A stretch of 64,000 nucleotides of DNA from Hoeflea_A sp965228435 (GTDB taxonomy: Bacteria; Pseudomonadota; Alphaproteobacteria; Rhizobiales; Rhizobiaceae). Below the pieces are notes generated by a model. It was not told the DNA's origin and searched no databases. It worked only from the letters and a program-made list of their open reading frames with translations. The stretch is taken from positions 1,736,001 through 1,800,000 of the forward strand of contig OZ245818.1 of the NCBI GenBank assembly GCA_965228435.1, read 5' to 3'. Below are positions 17,910 to 26,229 of this stretch, piece by piece. Position 1 is the stretch's first letter. The number at the start of each line of letters is the position of its first letter. The position numbers and the translations under genes were made by a program.

Positions 17910-18162
17910 TTTGGATCATTTGATGGCTGCAGATCGGCTCCACTCGGTCAGGCGCGTCGCGCAGCGCGATGTGGTGCATCGGGCAAGCGGCGCAACGCAG
18001 CCGATGGGCCGATATGCAGCCACCCTTCGGGCCGGGCGCTTTTGGCCCCTGGCGTCGTTGGCTTGCACTTGTGGTGGGATGGCACCACGGCCTGCAATCC
18101 GCCTAGCCAGAGACCAAAATCGCCACGGTCAAATGGTGCAAACTTGTCGCCCTTTGATCTAG
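17890..18162. repeat. 273-bp element with 34-bp terminal inverted repeats (MITE-like)
   Basis: Positions 17890-17923 are the reverse complement of 18129-18162 at 31 of 34 positions; both ends carry TCGCCCTTTGATCTAG. The 205-bp interior is GC-rich with no supported gene. The right end overlaps the last codon of msrB and includes its stop (CTA at 18159-18161). Size, terminal inverted repeats and absence of coding capacity fit a non-autonomous mobile element or a dispersed intergenic repeat. No flanking direct duplication is clear. Confidence 0.65.
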
Positions 18163-18656
18163 ACAACCTGTTCCTGAAAGGTCAGGGCGACGCCGTTGAT
18201 GCAATGGCGCAGACCGGTCGGCGGAGGCCCGTCATTGAAGATATGGCCAAGATGACCGCCGCAGCGTCGGCAGTGCACTTCGGTGCGCGGCACCAGCAGC
18301 TTGTAGTCTCGCTTGGTGGCGACGGCATCCTCGATCGCATCGTAAAAGCTCGGCCAGCCGGTGCCGCTGTCGAACTTGGTCTCCGACGCGTAGAGCGGCA
18401 GATCACAGCCGGCGCAGTTATAGGTGCCGGTTCGTTTTTCTTCCAGCAAGGGGCTTGTGTAAGGCCGCTCGGTCGCTTCCTGGCGCAACACGGCGAACTG
18501 GTCCGGTGTCAGCTTGGCGCGCCACTCCTCTTCGGTGAAGCTGATTTCAAAAGTGTTTTCTCCGGCTTCGGCAACCGATGCTCGGGGCTTCAGGGCGTAG
18601 TAAGCACCGATGGCGGCCAATCCGGCTCCAGACAGGAGAAATGCGCGGCGGTTCAT
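18159..18656 (-). CDS. msrB: peptide-methionine (R)-S-oxide reductase, exported
   Basis: 165 aa. Reduces methionine-R-sulfoxide in proteins. Zinc-binding CxxC pairs are seen as CAGC and CRRC, the substrate region as 'DSGTGWPSFYDAI', and the catalytic Cys in 'GLRHCINGVALTF'. The N-terminus MNRRAFLLSGAGLAAIGAYY is a twin-arginine-like signal, so this is a periplasmic form rather than the usual cytoplasmic one. The ATG at 18656 has AAGGAC upstream; a longer frame from 18713 lacks one. The gene's 3' end lies in the right repeat of the 273-bp element. Confidence 0.93.
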   Translation of the reverse strand: MNRRAFLLSGAGLAAIGAYYALKPRASVAEAGENTFEISFTEEEWRAKLTPDQFAVLRQEATERPYTSPLLEEKRTGTYNCAGCDLPLYASETKFDSGTGWPSFYDAIEDAVATKRDYKLLVPRTEVHCRRCGGHLGHIFNDGPPPTGLRHCINGVALTFQEQVV

Positions 18657-18800
18657 GGCGGCGTCCTTTCGTTGTTGGCGGCAATATAGGATGTCGCGCG
18701 TTGAACTGCCCATGAACTTTTCGCGAGAAGCGCCGTTGGGTCATTCGGGGTGCGCTCGATTGGCTTCGCCATGCAACTTCAAAAAATCGCATTTCCATCG

Positions 18801-18831
18801 TTGACAGTCTATCTACCTACTAGTAGATAGA
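18801..18831 (+). promoter_or_regulatory. promoter with overlapping 24-bp palindromic operator (TetR-type)
   Basis: A -35 box TTGACA (18801-18806), a 17-bp spacer and a -10-like TAGATA (18824-18829) precede the gst operon. A perfect palindrome TCTATCTAC-N6-GTAGATAGA occupies 18808-18831, covering the spacer and the -10 box. A repressor bound there would block the promoter. The obvious candidate is the TetR-family protein encoded as the last gene of the same operon, giving autorepression; this link is inferred. Confidence 0.75.
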
Positions 18832-18857
18832 TATGCATTGATGAAGAGGAAATCAAA

Positions 18858-19478
18858 ATGAAGATCTATGATATCGAAGGGTTCCCGAACCCCGCCCGCG
18901 TGCGCATTGCCCTGGCCGAAAAAGGCGCAACCGACCAGGTTGAATTCATCCCGGTTGACGTCATGGCAGGCGAGCACCGGTCGGATGCCTTCAAGGCAAA
19001 GAACCCCGATGCCGTTGTGCCTTGCCTTGAACTCGAGGACGGAACGCACATTTCGCAGTGCAACGCGATTACCGAGTATATCGATGGAGCCTTCGACGGC
19101 CCGTCCCTGACCGGCAAGACACCGAAGGAACGGGCGCAAATCGCCATGATGAATCTCAGAGCTGAAAACGGTTTGCTGAACGCGGTGGGGACCTACTTCC
19201 ATCACGCCACGCCTGGGCTGGGCCCGGATCTCGAGACGGATCAGTGTGCCGAGTGGGGTACCCGGCAAAAAGACGTTGCCGGCAAGACGATGGCTTACCT
19301 GGATGGCGTTCTGGCCGACAATGAATTCCTTGCGGGGGATTCCTTCTCGATTGCGGACATAACGGCTTTTGCCGGTCTCGCCTTCGCCGATTTCGCCGAG
19401 GTTGAAATCCCCGCGAACCTGTCCAACCTTCTGGCATGGCGGGCAAAGGTTGCCGCAAGACCCAGCATCGCCGGCTAA
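18858..19478 (+). CDS. glutathione S-transferase family protein
   Basis: 206 aa, soluble. N-terminal thioredoxin-like domain (about 1-80) with 'MKIYDIEGFPNPARVRIALAEKG' in part and the cis-Pro 'DAVVPCLELEDG', then an all-alpha C-terminal domain with the N-capping motif 'FSIADITAFAG'. The glutathione-binding ESxAI position reads SQCNAI, which departs from the usual acidic-Ser pair. First gene of a five-gene operon behind the palindromic promoter. GAGGAA lies 6 bases before the ATG. The substrate is unknown. Confidence 0.9.
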   Translation: MKIYDIEGFPNPARVRIALAEKGATDQVEFIPVDVMAGEHRSDAFKAKNPDAVVPCLELEDGTHISQCNAITEYIDGAFDGPSLTGKTPKERAQIAMMNLRAENGLLNAVGTYFHHATPGLGPDLETDQCAEWGTRQKDVAGKTMAYLDGVLADNEFLAGDSFSIADITAFAGLAFADFAEVEIPANLSNLLAWRAKVAARPSIAG

Positions 19479-19503
19479 ACCCAGCAAGCTGAAAGGACCA
19501 GTC

Positions 19504-20172
19504 ATGGAACTGAACTCAGATTTCTCTGAACGGGTGGTCGTCCATTCCGATCAGATTGAATGGCAGGCGTCGCCCATGCCTGGCGTGGATCGACGCATGC
19601 TGGATCGCATCGGCGGCGAAGTGGCCCGGGCGACGACCATCGTGCGCTACGCACCGGGCTCCAATTTCTCGTCCCACACGCATACGGGAGGCGAGGAATT
19701 CATCGTGCTCGACGGTGTCTTTCAGGACGAGCACGGCGATTTTCCGGAAGGCACATACGTGCGCAATCCGCCGACCAGCAAACACACGCCAGGTTCCGAG
19801 CCGGGCTGCACCATCTTTGTCAAACTCTGGCAATTCGACATGGACGACCGTATCCAGTTCCGCAAAACGATGGCAGAGGAACTGGGCGACAAGGCCAATG
19901 GTGTGGCGACGGCGGTCCTTCACAAGGATGCGCGTGAGGTCGTCACCTACAGTCATCTCGATGCCGGAGCAGAGTTCAACAGCACCGAGGCTGGCGGTAT
20001 CGAGCTTCTCGTCCTTGACGGAGCCGTCGAAGAGGGCGGGGATACCTTGGGTAAGGGTGGCTGGCTGCGCCTGCCGGAAGGCGCCCCTCTCAGGGCGACA
20101 GCGGGCCCCGACGGAGCGAAGGTCTGGATGAAAACCGGCCATCTGCCCTTCGCCAAACCGCCGGCGGTGTAA
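19504..20172 (+). CDS. double-cupin protein (ChrR-cupin-like)
   Basis: 222 aa with two cupin halves. The first (about 25-125) has 'GSNFSSHTHTGGEEFIVLDGVFQDEHG' in pieces, with the metal-binding His-x-His-x4-Glu pattern (HTHTGGEE) and a later 'SKHTPGSEPGC'. The second half (about 130-215) is more degenerate ('DAGAEFNSTEAGGIELLVLDG'). This resembles the C-terminal cupin domain of the anti-sigma factor ChrR, but the zinc-binding anti-sigma N-terminus is missing and no ECF sigma gene is beside it. Its place between gst, SDR and amine oxidase genes suggests an enzymatic or binding role in the same pathway. Confidence 0.85.
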   Translation: MELNSDFSERVVVHSDQIEWQASPMPGVDRRMLDRIGGEVARATTIVRYAPGSNFSSHTHTGGEEFIVLDGVFQDEHGDFPEGTYVRNPPTSKHTPGSEPGCTIFVKLWQFDMDDRIQFRKTMAEELGDKANGVATAVLHKDAREVVTYSHLDAGAEFNSTEAGGIELLVLDGAVEEGGDTLGKGGWLRLPEGAPLRATAGPDGAKVWMKTGHLPFAKPPAV

Positions 20173-20176
20173 ACGA

Positions 20177-20860
20177 ATGACAAATTCAGCACCCCTGGCG
20201 ATTGTCGCAGGCGCGGGCGCCGGTCTCGGCCAGTCTCTGTTATCCCGTTTCAAAGCAGAGGGTATGACTGCAGTCGGCCTTGGTCGCACCCGGCCATCCG
20301 ATCCGGTCGGCGCCTTTCATGAGATCGACCTGGCCGATGCCGACGCCGTTTCGCCACTGATCGCCGACCTGATTGGACACTATGGCCCGCCGAATATCGT
20401 CGTGCACAATACCGCGGAACTGGTGATCGCTCCTTTTGCCGAGACGACCTTGAACGACTATCAGCGAACCTGGACCAGCATGGTTCAGACGCTGGTGGTT
20501 CTTGGCCAAAGCGTATTGCAACCGATGGTGCGCGGCGGGGGCGGCACGCTGATCGTCTCAGGTGCGTCCGCTTCGCTGCGCGGCAGCGCAAGGTTTTCCG
20601 CCTTCGCCTCTGCCAAATTTGCCTTGCGCGGGCTGACGCAGTCCTTGGCGCGGGAGTACCAGCCGGCGGGTGTGCACATCGCCCATGTCATACTTGACGG
20701 TATTATCGATACGACCCGGTCGCGCGACCTGCACAGCCTTGACCCATCAAACATGATGAAGCCCGACGACATCGCCGAGGCCTATTGGCAATTGGCCCAG
20801 CAACCATCTTCTACCTGGACGCTTGAGCTTGATCTGCGCCCATCCTCGGAGCGGTTCTGA
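20177..20860 (+). CDS. short-chain dehydrogenase/reductase
   Basis: 227 aa SDR. The cofactor motif is 'IVAGAGAGLGQSLLSRF' (variant of TGxxxGxG), the NAD-stabilising NNAG position reads HNTAEL, and the catalytic Ser and YxxxK region reads 'VSGASASLRGSARFSAFASAKFALRGL', where Tyr is replaced by Phe (SAFASAK). A missing catalytic Tyr would make this an atypical or non-reducing SDR. Starts 5 bp after the cupin gene stop, no strong ribosome site, so translation is probably coupled. Confidence 0.85.
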   Translation: MTNSAPLAIVAGAGAGLGQSLLSRFKAEGMTAVGLGRTRPSDPVGAFHEIDLADADAVSPLIADLIGHYGPPNIVVHNTAELVIAPFAETTLNDYQRTWTSMVQTLVVLGQSVLQPMVRGGGGTLIVSGASASLRGSARFSAFASAKFALRGLTQSLAREYQPAGVHIAHVILDGIIDTTRSRDLHSLDPSNMMKPDDIAEAYWQLAQQPSSTWTLELDLRPSSERF

Positions 20861-20864
20861 GCCG

Positions 20865-21926
20865 ATGCGCACCGAGACCCTGATTATCGGCGGCGGCCTG
20901 TCGGGGCTGTCGCTTGCCAGCTCCCTTGCGGCAATGGGCCGGTCGTTTTGTCTTCTGGAGGCCAGGGACCGGGTCGGCGGGCGTATTCTGACCGAAGCAG
21001 CCGACGGGGCCTATTTCGATCTCGGCCCCGCCTGGTTCTGGCCGGGCCAACCGCGCATTGCGGCCAAAATCGAACGGCTGGGCCTACGTGTTTTCGAGCA
21101 ATATTCCGCCGGAGAGCTCAGTTTCGAGGACGAGTTCGGACACGTGCAACGCGGACGCGGACATGCCTCCATGCAGGGGTCTTATCGGCTGGACGGCGGC
21201 CTGGCAGCCTTGACTGATGCGATTGCCGCCGAGCTGCCGAAGGACACGCTGATATTGTCGAACCGCGCAACGCGTCTCCACAGGAACGGCGGGCCCATAA
21301 CAGTGGAAACCGACCAAGGGCTGACGATCACCGCCGACCAAGTTGTTCTCGCCATGCCGCCGCGGGTCGCGGCCACCCTGGATTTCAATCCGACGCTTGA
21401 CGCGAGGGCGGTCACAACCATGGCCGCCATCCCGACCTGGATGGCAGGTCAGGCGAAAGCTGTCGCCGTTTACGAACGCCCTTTCTGGCGCGAAGCGGGC
21501 CTTTCGGGCGACGCAATGAGCCGGCGCGGACCGATGGTGGAAATCCACGATGCGTCGACCTGTGCCAACGATCATCATGCGCTCTTCGGTTTCATCGGCG
21601 TCCCATCCCAGGCCAGAACCGACGATCGAACACTGAGCGCGCAGATCGTCGCACAACTCACCCGGCTCTTCGGATCTGATGCCGCGGCACCCATCGCACT
21701 TCATGTTAAAGACTGGGCTCGTGATCCGCTGACTGCGACCGGGTTGGACCAGCAACCGCTTTACGCCCACCCGAGCTATGGCCTGCCCCATGCGCTGGAC
21801 CGCCTTTGGGACGGGCGCCTCATTTTCGCTGGGACGGAAGTCGCCCCGCAATTCGGCGGCTATCTTGAAGGTGCTTTGGAAGCCGCCGAAAGTGCGGTAG
21901 CCCTATTGCAGCATGTGAAGGCCTGA
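20865..21926 (+). CDS. flavin-containing amine oxidase-like protein
   Basis: 353 aa FAD protein. The dinucleotide-binding motif GGGLSGLSLASSLAAMG opens the protein, followed by 'LLEARDRVGGRI' and the C-terminal FAD signature 'LIFAGTEVAPQFGGYLEGALEAAESA' (in pieces). It belongs to the monoamine oxidase/protoporphyrinogen oxidase-like group; the substrate is unknown. ATG at 20865 follows the SDR stop by 4 bp. Fourth gene of the operon. Confidence 0.9.
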   Translation: MRTETLIIGGGLSGLSLASSLAAMGRSFCLLEARDRVGGRILTEAADGAYFDLGPAWFWPGQPRIAAKIERLGLRVFEQYSAGELSFEDEFGHVQRGRGHASMQGSYRLDGGLAALTDAIAAELPKDTLILSNRATRLHRNGGPITVETDQGLTITADQVVLAMPPRVAATLDFNPTLDARAVTTMAAIPTWMAGQAKAVAVYERPFWREAGLSGDAMSRRGPMVEIHDASTCANDHHALFGFIGVPSQARTDDRTLSAQIVAQLTRLFGSDAAAPIALHVKDWARDPLTATGLDQQPLYAHPSYGLPHALDRLWDGRLIFAGTEVAPQFGGYLEGALEAAESAVALLQHVKA

Positions 21927-21932
21927 CACGTC

Positions 21933-22499
21933 ATGGGAACCGATACCAAAACCGCCCTTTTGGATACTGCTGAACTGGCCGCCCGCACACGCGGGTTCGA
22001 CGGATTCAGCTACGCTGATCTGTCCGAGGCCGTCGGTATCCGCAAGGCCTCGATCCACTACCATTTTCCTACAAAAGCAGCTCTGTCGGCGGCGCTGTTT
22101 GAGAGATATCACGCCGAGTTGGAGAACCGCTGCTCCGAAATCGAGCAACGCAATGAAACGGCGTCCGGTCGCCTTCTCGATCTGATTGCCCTTTATCGCG
22201 ACGCACTGGACGGCGGCAACATGGTGTGTCTCTGCGTGTCGCTGATCTCCAGCCGCGAGAGCCTGTCAGACGAGGTGCTCGGCCAAATCGTCGCGTTTCG
22301 CAAGATGATGGCTCGATGGATTGCCGCTGTATTCGCTCTTGGGAAAGACGATGGTTCGATCCTAGGAGTGGAAGATCCGAATGCGGAGGCGCTCGCGACT
22401 CTGGCGATCCTTGAAGGCGCTCACCTGGCCGCGCGGGCGGAAACTGATGTCACCGTTTTCGACAATGTCGTGGCCGTCCTGAGGGCGCGCTGCAATTAG
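21933..22499 (+). CDS. TetR-family transcriptional regulator
   Basis: 188 aa. N-terminal TetR helix-turn-helix (about 8-55): 'TRGFDGFSYADLSEAVGIRKASIHYHFPTKAAL' in pieces. The ligand domain contains a Cys-Leu-Cys (MVCLCVSLISS) near residue 97, which could be redox- or electrophile-sensitive, but that is speculative. It closes the gst operon, 6 bp after the amine oxidase, and is the natural ligand for the palindrome at 18808-18831. Confidence 0.9.
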   Translation: MGTDTKTALLDTAELAARTRGFDGFSYADLSEAVGIRKASIHYHFPTKAALSAALFERYHAELENRCSEIEQRNETASGRLLDLIALYRDALDGGNMVCLCVSLISSRESLSDEVLGQIVAFRKMMARWIAAVFALGKDDGSILGVEDPNAEALATLAILEGAHLAARAETDVTVFDNVVAVLRARCN

Positions 22500-22599
22500 T
22501 GCGTTCTCGTGCGGCCACAGTCGCTTAATCCATGCGATACCGGCAATTGCCCGCCCCGGGGGAAACCGCTAAAACGCATCGACTTCAAAAGGGAAATCG

Positions 22600-23499
22600 A
22601 TGACGGACTCCGAAACGCACGAGAAAAGCCAGATCCAGGCGAAACTCCTGTCCCAGGCGCTGCCCTACATGCAGCGCTACGAAAACCGCACCATCGTCGT
22701 CAAATATGGCGGCCACGCCATGGGTGACCCGGAACTGGGCCGGGCCTTCGCCCGCGACATTGCCTTGCTGAAGCAGTCCGGCGTCAACCCGATCGTGGTG
22801 CATGGCGGCGGACCTCAGATCGGCGCGATGCTGACGCAGATCGGTATCGAATCGAAATTCGAGGGCGGCCTGAGGGTTACCGATCAGCGCACCGTCGAGA
22901 TCGTCGAAATGGTTCTCGCCGGATCGATCAACAAGGAAATCGTTGCGATGATCAATGCCGAAGGCGAATGGGCCATCGGTTTGTGCGGCAAGGACGGCAA
23001 CATGGTGTTTGCCGAGAAGGCGAAGAAGACGGTCATCGACCCGGATTCCAATATCGAGCGCATTCTCGACCTCGGCTTCGTCGGCGACATTGTCGAGGTC
23101 GACCGGACGCTGCTCGACCTTCTCGCCAAGTCGGAGATGATCCCGGTCATCGCTCCCGTGGCGCCAGGCCGCGACGGCCACACCTACAACATCAACGCCG
23201 ATACGTTCGCCGGCGCCATTGCCGGCGCGCTTTCGGCGACGCGCCTGCTGTTCCTCACAGATGTGCCCGGCGTGCTGGATCGTGACGGCAATCTGATCAA
23301 GGAACTTACCGTCGCCGAAGCCCGCGCGTTGATCGAGAACGGCACCATTTCGGGTGGCATGATCCCCAAGGTGGAAACCTGCATCGACGCGATCGAAGCC
23401 GGTGTCGAGGGCGTCGTCATCGTCGACGGCAAAACTGCCCATGCGGTGCTGCTGGAGATCTTCACCGAGCATGGCGCCGGCACGCTGATCGTCCACTGA
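22600..23499 (+). CDS. argB: acetylglutamate kinase
   Basis: 299 aa. Phosphorylates N-acetylglutamate, second step of arginine synthesis. Typical motifs of the amino-acid kinase fold: 'RTIVVKYGGHAMGDPEL', 'PIVVHGGGPQIGAML', 'GLRVTDQRTVEIVEMVLAG', 'NINADTFAGAIAGAL', 'LTDVPGVLD', 'SGGMIPKVETC'. The N-terminal helix plus the KYGGHAM variant fits the arginine-inhibited hexameric class. A ribosome site AAGGGAAA precedes the ATG. Confidence 0.97.
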   Translation: MTDSETHEKSQIQAKLLSQALPYMQRYENRTIVVKYGGHAMGDPELGRAFARDIALLKQSGVNPIVVHGGGPQIGAMLTQIGIESKFEGGLRVTDQRTVEIVEMVLAGSINKEIVAMINAEGEWAIGLCGKDGNMVFAEKAKKTVIDPDSNIERILDLGFVGDIVEVDRTLLDLLAKSEMIPVIAPVAPGRDGHTYNINADTFAGAIAGALSATRLLFLTDVPGVLDRDGNLIKELTVAEARALIENGTISGGMIPKVETCIDAIEAGVEGVVIVDGKTAHAVLLEIFTEHGAGTLIVH

Positions 23500-23563
23500 T
23501 GCATCTGCTTGGCCTTTCAGATTGGCCGTGCAAGCACCTGGCGATCATGTCATAAGGTCGAGC

Positions 23564-24283
23564 ATGTCCAAGAACCTGCCGAACCGGGACGATTTCCAGC
23601 CGATTACCAACTGGGTGTTCGATCTCGACAACACGCTCTATCCGCGCCACACCAACCTGTTTTCGCAGGTTGATCAGAAGATGACTGCCTATGTATCGGA
23701 GCTGCTGTCGCTGCCGCGCGACGAAGCGCGCAAATTGCAGAAAGCCTATTATCGCGACCACGGAACCACCCTGAACGGACTGATCCAGAAGCACGGCATT
23801 GACCCGAACGCCTTTCTGGAACGGGTGCATGACATCGACTATTCGTGGCTCGATCCGCATCCGGAGCTGGGCGAGGCGATACAGGCGCTTCCCGGTCGCA
23901 AATTCATCTTTACCAATGGCAGCGTCCGCCACGCGGAAAACACGGCAACCGCGCTCGGCATCCTCGACCATTTCGACGAGATCTTCGACATCATCGCCGC
24001 CGATTTCACACCAAAGCCGGCGGCGGAGACCTACGACCGCTTCCTTGCCAAACATGGGATCGACGGCGCCGGAGCCGTCATGTTCGAAGACCTCCCGCGC
24101 AACCTGTCCGTTCCGAAATCACTGGGCATGCGCACCGTTCTGGTGGTGCCGCACAATTTCGATGAAGCGATGGGCGAAGACTGGGAACACATCGGGACAG
24201 ACGGCGACCATATCGACTACGTCACTGACGATCTGGCCGGTTTTCTTCGACACTATCTGGAGAATGCCAACTCAGCCGGGTGA
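23564..24283 (+). CDS. HAD-family pyrimidine 5'-nucleotidase-like protein
   Basis: 239 aa, soluble haloacid dehalogenase fold. Motif I DLDNTLYP, motif II TNGSVRHA, motif III Lys in 'PKPAAETY', motif IV 'MFEDLPRNL'. It matches the SDT1/pyrimidine 5'-nucleotidase group, where it dephosphorylates UMP/CMP or damaged nucleotides. It follows argB in many Hyphomicrobiales genomes. The ATG at 23564 has AAGG at 23553-23556; an upstream in-frame start lacks one. It meets the cyclase gene tail-to-tail, 3 bp apart. Confidence 0.9.
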   Translation: MSKNLPNRDDFQPITNWVFDLDNTLYPRHTNLFSQVDQKMTAYVSELLSLPRDEARKLQKAYYRDHGTTLNGLIQKHGIDPNAFLERVHDIDYSWLDPHPELGEAIQALPGRKFIFTNGSVRHAENTATALGILDHFDEIFDIIAADFTPKPAAETYDRFLAKHGIDGAGAVMFEDLPRNLSVPKSLGMRTVLVVPHNFDEAMGEDWEHIGTDGDHIDYVTDDLAGFLRHYLENANSAG

Positions 24284-24286
24284 TCC

Positions 24287-26017
24287 CTATTCGGGCAGAC
24301 CGGCCCTGCGAAGCCCCTCAAGCCAGCGCTCGTGATCATCCGGATAACGCACGGGAACCATATGCCGGACTTGGGAAACCGTCAGCCCGGGCATGCGTTT
24401 CAGAAGCCGTTCACACGCCTCTTTCGCCTCCTGATCGCGATCCATCATCGCAAGAGCCGCGGCCTCCTGCCGCATGGACGATGCGTATCCAGGGAATTCC
24501 GCCAGGACCTGACGGCTGATATCCAGGCATTCCTGGTATCGCTCCGCAACAAATGCGCCAATGCCGACACCCCCCAGCCAGAAACTTTTCAGCGGATCCT
24601 GAGGGCTGAGACTGATGGCCTGCTCGGCCGATGCCGCCGCCGCATCGAATTCACCTGCCACTCCATGCACTGCCGCCAGAATGCCATAGGCGTTGGCGTG
24701 GTTCGGATTGAGGCGAATCGCCCGTTCCAGGTGGCGCGAGGCGCTGTCGTAGTCGCGGGCAAAGAACTCCGACATGCCCAGCATGGCATGTGCATTGGCG
24801 TCGTTCTCGTCCAGGGCGATCGCCTTGCGCGACGCGTCCACGGCATCGGCAATGGCCTGCCTGGTGTCACGGCGCCAGAAATGCAGCATGCCGTACAGAT
24901 CGCAAAACGCCAATGTCGAATAAGCAGCTGAAAGCCCCGGATCCGCTTCGGCTGCCTGCATCAGCCATCGGCGAGCACTTTCGTTGTCCTGTTCGGTAAG
25001 CTTTCCGATGTGCCACCTCGCCTGCAGCACCTTCTCCCAGGCGCTGAGGCTCTCCGGATGCTTGGCGTGGGATCGCCGGACTTCGGCGCCGATCGTATTG
25101 GGAGCAACGGCAGCCACGATGGCACCGGTTATCTCGTCCTGCACGGCGAATATGTCATCGAGGTCGCGGTCGAATTTTTCCGCCCAGAGATGAGATCCGG
25201 TTTCGCCGTTGATCAGCTGCGCGGTGACCCGGACCCGATTGCCGGCCTTGCGTACGCTGCCCTCCAGCAGGTAGCGGACGCCGAGCTCCCGGCACACGTC
25301 GTCGACGCGGATCGGAGTGCCCTTGTAGGTAAAGCTTGAGTTGCGGGCGATGACGAAGAATTCGCGAAAATGAGAGAGTTCCGTAATGATGTCCTCGGCG
25401 ATGCCATCGGAGAAATATTCCTGCTCGGGATCTCCGGACATGTTGTCGAAGGCCAGCACCGCAATGGAGGGCTTTTCGGACTTCGGCTCAACGGGCTCGG
25501 CGGCATTCTTCACCCGGTCCGGCGGCAGCCAACCGAAGACCCGGACCGGCCGGTCGATATTCTTTAGACGTTTCTCACCCTGATCATCGAACGCGGCATC
25601 GACGCGGTTTCCAAGGCTTTGCACCGCAATCTCAGACAGGCAAATCCCGCCAGTTTCAGACAGCGGCTCGAGCCGCGCGGCTATGTTGACGCCGTCTCCG
25701 AAAATATCATCGTCATCGAGTATGATGTCTCCGACATGAATGCCTATTCTGAGACGGATCGCCTCATCCCCGGCGCTCCTGTCTGACATTTGCAGATCGA
25801 TGGCGCATTGCACGGCGTCCACGATGCTGGCGAATTCCACCAAAGCGCCATCACCCATCAGTTTGACAATGCGACCCCGATGGCGCTCGACGGCCGGGTC
25901 AAAGGTCTCAGCTCGAAAGTCCTTCAAAGCGCGCAGGGTCACGGCTTCATTCCGCGTCATCATCGCCGAATAGCCCACAATATCGGTAGCCATGATAGCG
26001 GCGAGACGTCGTTCCAC
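24287..26017 (-). CDS. class III adenylate cyclase with FlgO/TolB-like and TPR domains
   Basis: 576 aa, cytosolic. The cyclase domain (about 1-170) keeps both metal Asps (TDIVGYS, Asp12; MGDGALVEF, Asp56), the adenine-selecting Lys52 and Asp in 'IFGDGVNIAARLE', and the transition-state Asn/Arg, so it should make cAMP. A linker leads to a 110-residue module ('SIAVLAFDNMSGDPEQEYFSDGIAEDIITEL', 'LLEGSVRKAGNRVRVTAQLI', 'DIFAVQDEIT' in pieces) and then about five TPRs. I chose the GTG at 26017, with GAGGGG 7 bases upstream; TTG at 26032 is an alternative. The same middle module recurs in the 1044-aa fusion protein at 48495. Confidence 0.9.
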   Translation of the reverse strand: MERRLAAIMATDIVGYSAMMTRNEAVTLRALKDFRAETFDPAVERHRGRIVKLMGDGALVEFASIVDAVQCAIDLQMSDRSAGDEAIRLRIGIHVGDIILDDDDIFGDGVNIAARLEPLSETGGICLSEIAVQSLGNRVDAAFDDQGEKRLKNIDRPVRVFGWLPPDRVKNAAEPVEPKSEKPSIAVLAFDNMSGDPEQEYFSDGIAEDIITELSHFREFFVIARNSSFTYKGTPIRVDDVCRELGVRYLLEGSVRKAGNRVRVTAQLINGETGSHLWAEKFDRDLDDIFAVQDEITGAIVAAVAPNTIGAEVRRSHAKHPESLSAWEKVLQARWHIGKLTEQDNESARRWLMQAAEADPGLSAAYSTLAFCDLYGMLHFWRRDTRQAIADAVDASRKAIALDENDANAHAMLGMSEFFARDYDSASRHLERAIRLNPNHANAYGILAAVHGVAGEFDAAAASAEQAISLSPQDPLKSFWLGGVGIGAFVAERYQECLDISRQVLAEFPGYASSMRQEAAALAMMDRDQEAKEACERLLKRMPGLTVSQVRHMVPVRYPDDHERWLEGLRRAGLPE

Positions 26018-26229
26018 CTGAATGCCCCTCAACAGAGGGTCACTTTAGCCGTCAAACCATCGCCGTGCAAAGCAGATCGGCGCGGCTGTGAGATCCTATC
26101 TCGGTTGCCGGAGCCCTTTGCGGCGGGATTAACCGGAAAACAAGAGCAGAGGGATACGGTGCGGTGCCAGGGACCTGCCCACAGGACCGCGCAATGCTTT
26201 GAGAACACCATTGTTCAAGGGGGTGCAGT

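Noticed and set aside
19504..20172. Anti-sigma factor ChrR
   Set aside because: Only the cupin part is present, the zinc-binding anti-sigma domain and an adjacent rpoE are missing.
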